From Rufibacter psychrotolerans (GTDB lineage: Bacteria; Bacteroidota; Bacteroidia; Cytophagales; Hymenobacteraceae), in NCBI RefSeq assembly GCF_016924645.1, contig NZ_JAFFJV010000002.1, forward strand, positions 124,001 through 188,000: a DNA stretch of 64,000 nt, written 5' to 3'. The translations under genes were made by a program, and so were the position numbers. The notes beneath the pieces are model-generated. The model saw only the letters and a list, made by a program, of their open reading frames with translations. It was not told where the DNA came from and made no database searches. Positions 59,076 to 64,000 of the stretch are shown here, piece after piece (position 1 is the stretch's first letter; each line of letters starts with the position of its first letter).

Positions 59076-59711
59076 ATGAAAAAACTTACTTTCTTCTTGA
59101 TATGCACCCTCTGGTTGGGCGCCGCCCAGGCTCAGGAGCGGGTCCTGAACCGAGGCATTATTAACCACAACGAGGAAACCGGCGACCTGGCCCGCACCAA
59201 CAGCGGGTTTGGGGTGAAAGGCGGGGTGCTTTTCAACACGCTGCACGGCGACGGCACCGACTTTCTCAACAACGTGAAAACAGCCACCAACTGGCACGCC
59301 GGGTTCTACTCGCAGTTCAGCGTGGGCCGGGTGTTCTCCATCCAGCCCGAGGCCCTGTACTCCCGCCGCGAGGTAAAGTCTGACGACAGCAACATGCGCT
59401 TTGACTACATTGAGGTGCCGGTGCTGGCCGTGCTTAACTTCACCGAGACCCTGAGCCTGCACGCCGGGCCGCAGGTGGGCGTGATGCTCACCGCCAAGCA
59501 GGACGACAAGGAGATTGACAAAGAGGGCTACAACACCTTTGACTACGGCGCCACCGCGGGCCTGGAAGCACGCCTTTCCATTTTCAGGATTGGCGGCCGG
59601 TATTACCGCAGCTTCGGCGACCTGGGCAAGTTTGACTCGGCCAACGCCCAGCGTTTCCTCAATGACGTAAAGGCCGGCAACTTTCAGGTTTATTTAGGCG
59701 TAGGCTTCTAG
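59076..59711 (+). CDS. PorT/OmpW-like outer-membrane beta-barrel protein
   Basis: A 211-residue protein. Start 59076 gives the signal peptide MKKLTFFLICTLWLGAAQAQ. The body has about eight beta strands (SGFGVKGGVLFNTL, FDYIEVPVLAVLNF, FQVYLGVGF) and ends in a terminal Phe, as expected for a small OM barrel of the PorT/outer-membrane beta-barrel_2 family. PorT itself belongs to T9SS, but this family is broad, so a T9SS role is not implied. A terminator follows. Confidence 0.85.
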   Translation: MKKLTFFLICTLWLGAAQAQERVLNRGIINHNEETGDLARTNSGFGVKGGVLFNTLHGDGTDFLNNVKTATNWHAGFYSQFSVGRVFSIQPEALYSRREVKSDDSNMRFDYIEVPVLAVLNFTETLSLHAGPQVGVMLTAKQDDKEIDKEGYNTFDYGATAGLEARLSIFRIGGRYYRSFGDLGKFDSANAQRFLNDVKAGNFQVYLGVGF

Positions 59712-59742
59712 CAAGCGTTAATATACTAAAGGGTTTAGGCAA

Positions 59743-59775
59743 GATGGATGCTCCTGTTGTGGGGCATCCATTTTT
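59743..59775 (+). terminator. Terminator of the PorT-like gene
   Basis: ATGGATGC (59743-59750) pairs with GCATCCAT (59764-59771) and is followed by T5. Confidence 0.8.
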
Positions 59776-59813
59776 GTTTTTGGGCCTGTTTTCCCAAAAA
59801 CGCCCCAAAACAA
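59774..59813. repeat. Dispersed palindrome family A, copy 21
   Basis: TTGTTTTTGGGCCTG on the left and CGCCCCAAAACAA on the right. It is wedged directly between two ordinary terminators. Confidence 0.8.
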
Positions 59814-59840
59814 AAGAGCCGGCTGGGGCCGGCTCTTTTG
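59811..59840. terminator. Terminator of the DJ-1/PfpI gene
   Basis: CAAAAGAGCCGGC (59811-59823) and its complement (59828-59840), loop TGGG. It lies 24 nt past the stop of the minus-strand gene. Confidence 0.9.
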
Positions 59841-59864
59841 CTGGGAGAGAAAGTTTCTCAGGGG

Positions 59865-60419
59865 CTATCGTTCGTGCTTGCCCTCGGCAAACTCCTCTAT
59901 CATTTTCTTGTTGAACGCCGGAATGTCATCGGGTTTGCGGCTGGTGACCAGGCCGTTGTGGGTGACTACTTCTTCGTCTACCCATTGGGCCCCGGCGTTG
60001 GTGAGGTCGGTTTTGAGCGAGGGCCAGCTGGTCATTCTGCGGCCCTGCACCGCCTGCGCCTCTATGAGGGTCCAGGGGCCGTGGCAGATGGCGGCAATGG
60101 GCTTGCCGGCGTCGCTGAAGGCGCGCACAAACGCCACCGCCTGCTGGTTGGTGCGCAGGTAGTCTGGGTTCATGACCCCGCCGGGCAGCAACAGGGCGTC
60201 GTAGTCGGCGGCCACGGCCTGCTTCAGGTTCACGTCTACGTTGTACTCCTTGCCCCAGTCGGTCATGTCCCAGCCCCGTACGGTGCCAGACTGCGGGGAG
60301 ATGATGTGGGCCTCGGCCCCGGCTTCTTCCAGGGCAGCTTTGGGCTTCTCCAGCTCTATCTGCTCAAATCCTTTGTCTACTAGTATGGCAACTTTCTTGC
60401 CTGCGAGTTTTTGTGTCAT
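59865..60419 (-). CDS. DJ-1/PfpI family protein (type 1 glutamine amidotransferase-like)
   Basis: A 184-residue cytosolic protein. The nucleophile elbow is C112-H113 (AAICHGPW), with a conserved acidic residue near E19-E22 (FEQIELEKP). This is the YfkM/general-stress-protein-18 type of PfpI-like protein. Reported members act as glyoxalases, deglycases or stress chaperones. The exact activity is unknown. It is divergent from a thioredoxin-like gene, with about 72 nt between starts. Confidence 0.9.
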   Translation of the reverse strand: MTQKLAGKKVAILVDKGFEQIELEKPKAALEEAGAEAHIISPQSGTVRGWDMTDWGKEYNVDVNLKQAVAADYDALLLPGGVMNPDYLRTNQQAVAFVRAFSDAGKPIAAICHGPWTLIEAQAVQGRRMTSWPSLKTDLTNAGAQWVDEEVVTHNGLVTSRKPDDIPAFNKKMIEEFAEGKHER

Positions 60420-60491
60420 GACAGTTTGGTTAACTTACAGTTACAATCGTATAGGAGTGTACTTCCGTACCAAAAGATTCGTTACATTGTC

Positions 60492-61022
60492 ATGAGATAC
60501 CGCATAGCCATGTTCTTCCGTATGTCCTTCTTTCTCTGCGCCTTGGTGCTAGGCTTTCTCTTGCCAGAAAAAGCCGTAGCGCAAACGGGCAAGGTGCCCC
60601 TGGTGAAATTGTCTCACCTGCAGAAGTACCTCAACTCCACCTCAGACACCACCTACGTGATTAACTTCTGGGCCACCTGGTGCAAGCCCTGCATTGAGGA
60701 ACTGCCCCACTTTGAGGCCGTTCAGCAGCAGTACCAGGGCAAGCCGGTGCAGGTGGTACTGGTGAGCATGGACTTTGCCAAAGACCTGGAGCGAAAAGTG
60801 GTTCCGTTTGTGCAGCGCAACAAGCTCAAGAGCACCGTCTTTCTGCTGGACGAGCCCGACCAGAATGCCTGGATTGACCTGGTAGACCCCTCGTGGAGCG
60901 GAGCCATTCCGGCTACGCTTTTTGTGAACAATGCCCGCAAGCAGCGGCTTTTCCTGGAGAAGCCCCTCACGCTGGCGCAACTGCAAGAGCACCTTACCTC
61001 CAAGTTTTCACAAAACCCCTAA
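60492..61022 (+). CDS. TlpA-like thioredoxin-fold protein, exported
   Basis: A 176-residue protein. The N-terminal segment MFFRMSFFLCALVLGFLLPEKAVA is a signal or anchor. The redox motif is WATWCKPC (C64, C67), and a typical TlpA insert follows. Start 60492 is used; 60510 would also give an intact signal. It lies in the periplasm and probably reduces or oxidises disulfides of envelope proteins. A second thioredoxin-fold gene starts 4 nt after its stop, so they form an operon. Confidence 0.93.
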   Translation: MRYRIAMFFRMSFFLCALVLGFLLPEKAVAQTGKVPLVKLSHLQKYLNSTSDTTYVINFWATWCKPCIEELPHFEAVQQQYQGKPVQVVLVSMDFAKDLERKVVPFVQRNKLKSTVFLLDEPDQNAWIDLVDPSWSGAIPATLFVNNARKQRLFLEKPLTLAQLQEHLTSKFSQNP

Positions 61023-61026
61023 TCTT

Positions 61027-61656
61027 ATGAGAAAACCCTACCCCCTCCTAGTCCTGCTCCTGAGCGTTCTGGCGCTTGTTTCCACCACCGCCTACCGCAT
61101 GGCCAACAACGGCTACCAGGTGGGCGACACCGCCACTGATTTCAGGCTGAAGAACGTGAACGGCCAGATGGTGAGCCTGCGCGACCAGAAAAACGCCAAA
61201 GGCTTTATTGTGACCTTCACCTGCAACACTTGCCCTTACTCCAAGCTGTACGAAGACCGGCTGGTGCAGCTGCACCAGAAGTATGCCCCCAAGGGCTACC
61301 CGGTCATTGCCATCAACCCCAACGACGTGACCCTCTCGCCCGGCGATTCGTTCGCTGACATGCAGAAGCGGGCCAAAGACAAGAAGTTCCCGTTTGTGTA
61401 CCTGCAGGACGAAACCCAGGAAGTGGCCAGGCGGTACGGTGCCACCCGCACCCCGCACGTCTACGTTCTCACCAAAACCGGGCAAGACTTGAAAGTGTCC
61501 TATATTGGGGCCATTGACGACAACTCCGGTGATCCTGAGAAAGTACAGAAACGCTACGTAGAGGCCGCTTTAGACAACCTGCTCACCGGCAAGGCGGTGC
61601 AGCAGACCAGCACCAAAGCCATTGGCTGCACCATTAAATGGCGCAACAACAGCTAA
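61027..61656 (+). CDS. AhpC/TSA-like thioredoxin-family protein, exported
   Basis: A 209-residue protein with N-terminal hydrophobic segment PLLVLLLSVLALVSTTA and the redox motif TFTCNTCPYSK (C66, C69). The fold is peroxiredoxin/thioredoxin-like. The CxxC signature (CNTC) differs from the WCKPC of its upstream partner, suggesting a different redox role. The pair might form a reductase/substrate couple. It is 4 nt downstream of the TlpA-like gene. A merged family A/terminator hairpin follows. Confidence 0.92.
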   Translation: MRKPYPLLVLLLSVLALVSTTAYRMANNGYQVGDTATDFRLKNVNGQMVSLRDQKNAKGFIVTFTCNTCPYSKLYEDRLVQLHQKYAPKGYPVIAINPNDVTLSPGDSFADMQKRAKDKKFPFVYLQDETQEVARRYGATRTPHVYVLTKTGQDLKVSYIGAIDDNSGDPEKVQKRYVEAALDNLLTGKAVQQTSTKAIGCTIKWRNNS

Positions 61657-61678
61657 CCTAAAAAAGCTACGCCACCCC

Positions 61679-61745
61679 AAAAGAGCCTGCCGTTTAGCGC
61701 CTGTTTTCTCTAAAACAGGCGCTAAACGGCAGGCTCTTTTTCTTG
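61679..61745. terminator. Terminator fused with a family A palindrome
   Basis: A perfect 29-bp stem (61679-61707 with 61712-61740) with loop CTCT and T5 after it. The core CGTTTAGCGCCTGTTTT is family A copy 22; here the element has become the body of a standard intrinsic terminator. Confidence 0.9.
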
Positions 61746-61765
61746 CAGGTAAGTACTGTGCGTAC

Positions 61766-62119
61766 TTATACAGTGGGCGGGGGCGGCGGCTCTGGTTTCT
61801 GCTCAGCCAGGAGGCTTTCTTTCACCCCGGCCATGCGGGCCTCCACCTCATACTTATTATGGTAGTAGCCCTTTTTTATAGACTCAACCAGGTACAGCCA
61901 TAAGAATTTCAGGCAGCCATGTTCCTGAAACTGACGCACATGCACCAGTTCATGGGCCACCCAGGCGCTGTCGCGCAGAAAATTTTCTTTGGAAACTCCG
62001 CTCAGGTGTATAGTTTTGCCCAGCACCATGGCCACGTTAGCACTCTTCAGCTTCCAGCGGGCAATGCGGGCCAGAAGTGAGTCCTCAATAATCTTCAAAT
62101 TATTTTCCGGGGGCTGCAT
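61766..62119 (-). CDS. Small HEXXH protein (DUF4157-like)
   Basis: A 117-residue protein. The zinc-peptidase helix reads AWVAHELVHVRQFQEHG (H56-E57, H60), followed by an aromatic segment KFLWLYLVESI and EVEARMA, whose Glu could be the third ligand. The short length and Pro-rich tail (EPPPPPTV) are typical of minimal DUF4157-type proteins in Bacteroidota. It may be a metallopeptidase or a structural zinc protein; activity is inferred. No signal peptide is seen. Confidence 0.75.
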   Translation of the reverse strand: MQPPENNLKIIEDSLLARIARWKLKSANVAMVLGKTIHLSGVSKENFLRDSAWVAHELVHVRQFQEHGCLKFLWLYLVESIKKGYYHNKYEVEARMAGVKESLLAEQKPEPPPPPTV

Positions 62120-62225
62120 CTTTTTATTTTGCCAAATTATACGGCATTCTGGCTCCTCAAGCTACATTTTTGCACCTTTTTCCTTCTTCCACAATTTCTG
62201 GGCAATAAAATCGGGCTTTTACGAG

Positions 62226-62257
62226 TTTGGTTTACAAAGGTTTCATATTTACCTTTG
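62226..62257 (+). promoter_or_regulatory. Promoter of the NlpC/P60 gene
   Basis: TTTG (62226-62229), 20 nt, then TACCTTTG (62250-62257), a textbook Bacteroidota primary-sigma promoter. It leaves a leader of about 140 nt before the ATG. Confidence 0.7.
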
Positions 62258-62404
62258 AAATAATGAGGGTACGTTGGAAAATCACGTGCTTTCTGTAAAA
62301 GGGCTTTCTTCCTGTTTTCCGGCGCCTTGGGCGCTTACAGTTGGAAGGGCCGCAAGTGGTCTCTGCTGCAGCCGGTACCACTTGATGTTTCACCATTAAA
62401 ACAG

Positions 62405-63046
62405 ATGATGAAAAGTTACGTTTTGTCTGCACTAGCTTTAGGCTCTGCATTTCTGTCCTTCTTTTATGAGGTACAGCCTTCTTCAGCCACCACCACTTCT
62501 GAAGAAGCCCAACTGGTCACCCCTGCCGAACAGCTGCAGGAATGGGCGCTGGAACACAACAGCTCTAAACCCGCCGACCTTTTCAATGAAGTTACCCGGG
62601 AGAAAAGCCTCACCTTCAAAGACTCCCTTTTCTACAACTACTACTCCCAGTCCCTGGGCCTCAAGCTTGACTTTAACGAGGACAAGGACCTGCTGGAGAC
62701 CGTCTCCAACTGGATCGGTACCCCTTACCGCCGGGGCGGAAGCACCCAACGCGGCACCGACTGCTCTGGGTTTGTGAGCAAAGTCTACAAACAAGTGTAC
62801 GGCATCACGCTCACCCACAGCTCCCGCTCCATGTTCCAGGAGGTGGACCGCGTGCCTAAGACCGCCATGGAAACCGGCGATCTGGTTTTCTTCCGCCGCG
62901 GGCCCGGGCAGCCCATCTTCCACGTGGGCATTTACCTGAAAAACGGTAAGTTCATCCATGCGGCCACCAACGGCGGGGTTATGATCAACTCCCTCATGTC
63001 GCCGTACTACAAGAAGCATTTTTACGCAGCCGGTAGGGTCATCTAA
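62405..63046 (+). CDS. NlpC/P60 family peptidoglycan hydrolase
   Basis: A 213-residue protein. Start 62405 (MMKSYVLSALALGSAFLSFF) gives a signal peptide; 62327 does not. The NlpC/P60 catalytic Cys is C120 (GTDCSGFVSKVY), and the histidines are H173 (FHVGIYL) and H185 (FIHAATNG). It cleaves peptidoglycan stem peptides (gamma-D-Glu-Dpm type) in the periplasm. The promoter lies about 150 nt upstream and a terminator follows, so it is monocistronic. Confidence 0.95.
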   Translation: MMKSYVLSALALGSAFLSFFYEVQPSSATTTSEEAQLVTPAEQLQEWALEHNSSKPADLFNEVTREKSLTFKDSLFYNYYSQSLGLKLDFNEDKDLLETVSNWIGTPYRRGGSTQRGTDCSGFVSKVYKQVYGITLTHSSRSMFQEVDRVPKTAMETGDLVFFRRGPGQPIFHVGIYLKNGKFIHAATNGGVMINSLMSPYYKKHFYAAGRVI

Positions 63047-63069
63047 CCGCTGCCCCCCTTTGCCAGCAG

Positions 63070-63108
63070 AAAGCGCCTGCCCTCTTTACCGGGGCAGGCG
63101 CTTTTTTT
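63070..63108 (+). terminator. Terminator of the NlpC/P60 gene
   Basis: AAAGCGCCTGCCC (63070-63082) pairs with GGGCAGGCGCTTT (63092-63104); T7 follows. Confidence 0.9.
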
Positions 63109-63110
63109 GC

Positions 63111-63156
63111 GCCCTGTTTTGGGGCGGTTTTCTAAGAAAAAGCCTTAAAGCAGGGC
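63111..63156. repeat. Dispersed palindrome family A, copy 23
   Basis: GCCCTGTTTTGGGGC on the left and TTAAAGCAGGGC on the right. It follows the terminator. Confidence 0.75.
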
Positions 63157-63215
63157 GCAGAACAGGGGCAGCGGCTCTAACTATTTGCGGCCAAACAGAG
63201 TATAGAAACTGTTGT

Positions 63216-63250
63216 CGGCAGCGGCGCGCGCCCAAAAAGCGCCGCTGCCG
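63216..63250. repeat. 12-bp GC-rich inverted repeat
   Basis: CGGCAGCGGCGC (63216-63227) pairs exactly with GCGCCGCTGCCG (63239-63250), about 100 nt upstream of the YkvA-like gene. Confidence 0.7.
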
Positions 63251-63346
63251 GCGGCACCTGTTTCCCTGCCTGATTTTTTGTTACTTCGCCTTCGGGTTAT
63301 ATAGGTTCTGCCGTATATTACAGCGTCTTTAACTACTAGCTATACC

Positions 63347-64000
63347 ATGGAAAACCAAACCAATAATACCAGAAACGTACACGAGTCTTCGGTCTTCAAG
63401 CGGTTCATGAAAAGTGCCGAGGAGTACCTGAAGCAGCCCCTGCGCATCAAGCAGCTCCTGAACGACGCCTACAAGAAAGCCAGCGAGAAAAAAGACTTCG
63501 GCACCATTGCCGGTGAGGTGTTTGAAAGCCTGGCCTCGCTCTCGCGCATGATCAAGGCCGCCGTCTCTGGCGAATACAAGGGCATTCCCACCAACACCGT
63601 GGTCATGGGCGTTGCGGTGCTCATTTACTTCTTGTCGCCCATTGACCTGGTGCCCGACTGGCTGCCCGTGATTGGCCTGCTGGATGACGTGAGCCTCCTG
63701 GCCTGGTTCATGACCACCATTAAGTCTGAGATTGACAAGTTCCACGCCTGGGAAGCGGCTCAGCCGGTAAAATCAACCACCGCCGACCCTGGCGCCGAGC
63801 TGGCCACGGCCATGAGCGTAGACACCTCGGCCCACACCCCCAAGTACTCCAACGAGCCGGCCGGCCAGTACGGCACAGATCGGGTAACGGCTCCGTCTAA
63901 CAGCGGCCTCGGCTCCTCGGCGCAGCAACAGAATCCTACTTACGGCGAGGGCAACATGCAACTGGGCAATGACTCTACCGGTTCGCAAGGCTCTACCGGC
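63347..64000 (+). CDS. YkvA/DUF1232-like membrane protein (right end cut by the window)
   Basis: An open frame from ATG 63347 runs off the right edge (218 codons visible, no stop). Residues ~80-125 (NTVVMGVAVLIYFLSPIDLVPDWLPVIGLLDDVSLLAWF) are the DUF1232 (YkvA) signature of SPIDLIPD followed by a hydrophobic stretch and DD. The following part is a long hydrophilic Ser/Thr/Gln/Gly-rich tail, longer than usual. YkvA-like proteins are membrane proteins of unclear role. No -7 box of the exact consensus was seen upstream. Confidence 0.85.
   Translation, partial: MENQTNNTRNVHESSVFKRFMKSAEEYLKQPLRIKQLLNDAYKKASEKKDFGTIAGEVFESLASLSRMIKAAVSGEYKGIPTNTVVMGVAVLIYFLSPIDLVPDWLPVIGLLDDVSLLAWFMTTIKSEIDKFHAWEAAQPVKSTTADPGAELATAMSVDTSAHTPKYSNEPAGQYGTDRVTAPSNSGLGSSAQQQNPTYGEGNMQLGNDSTGSQGSTG

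Overview
The window is chromosomal DNA from a Bacteroidota bacterium, most likely Cytophagales, family Hymenobacteraceae (Rufibacter/Pontibacter/Hymenobacter-like). This rests on type IX secretion sorting domains (three to four proteins), several promoter-like sites of the Bacteroidota form TTTG-N20-TAnnTTTG, gene starts without clear Shine-Dalgarno sequences, and families typical of the group (SBBP/CARDB giant surface proteins, DUF6268 barrels, HD-PycTM proteins, a type III PKS operon). The genus is inference. I see no transposase, prophage or CRISPR array. One tRNA gene (Arg, anticodon CCT) lies near 53.2 kb.

Layout. 0-6.7 kb: end of a sorting-domain protein, a lipoprotein, a membrane protein, a 2Fe-2S ferredoxin, ferritin, small conserved proteins, MsrA, a CZB-like protein and a kinase-less PAS protein. 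7-14.4 kb: mfd, a seven-PAS histidine kinase and a single-domain response regulator. 14.4-20 kb: small and disordered proteins, a UDG-family protein, a methionine/glutamine aminotransferase, a deoxyribonucleotidase and an omega-amidase-like nitrilase. 20-37 kb: an FG-GAP secreted protein, murF, and a 4,242-residue mosaic surface protein with a collagen-like block. 37.6-44.3 kb: rfbC and a glycosyltransferase, then a cytochrome c/hflX pair and a sixA/ppk1 pair. 44.4-52.2 kb: a barrel protein, a 1,250-residue phosphoesterase/kinase-like/barrel fusion, and an HD-PycTM protein facing a cyclase-like protein. 52.6-64 kb: the tRNA, a mini T9SS protein, a flavoprotein/type III PKS/methyltransferase cassette, an HDAC-like deacetylase, a PorT-like barrel, a DJ-1/PfpI protein, two thioredoxin-fold proteins, an NlpC/P60 hydrolase and a YkvA-like protein cut by the window edge.

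The strongest unexplained signal lies between the genes. About two dozen copies of a roughly 40-bp imperfect palindrome (GTTTT-N~6-GTTTT-loop-AAAAC-N~6-AAAAC) occur through the window, nearly all intergenic and many starting 0-20 nt after a stop codon. They lack the U-tract of a standard terminator and are separate from the ordinary terminators also present. Longer gaps (2.6-3.4, 18.0-18.5, 20.0-20.2 and 23.8-24.3 kb) are mosaics of other short palindromes, some shared between gaps. The most interesting protein-level items are the phosphoesterase/kinase-like/barrel fusion, the HD-PycTM and pseudo-cyclase pair, the PKS cassette and the kinase-less PAS paralogue.
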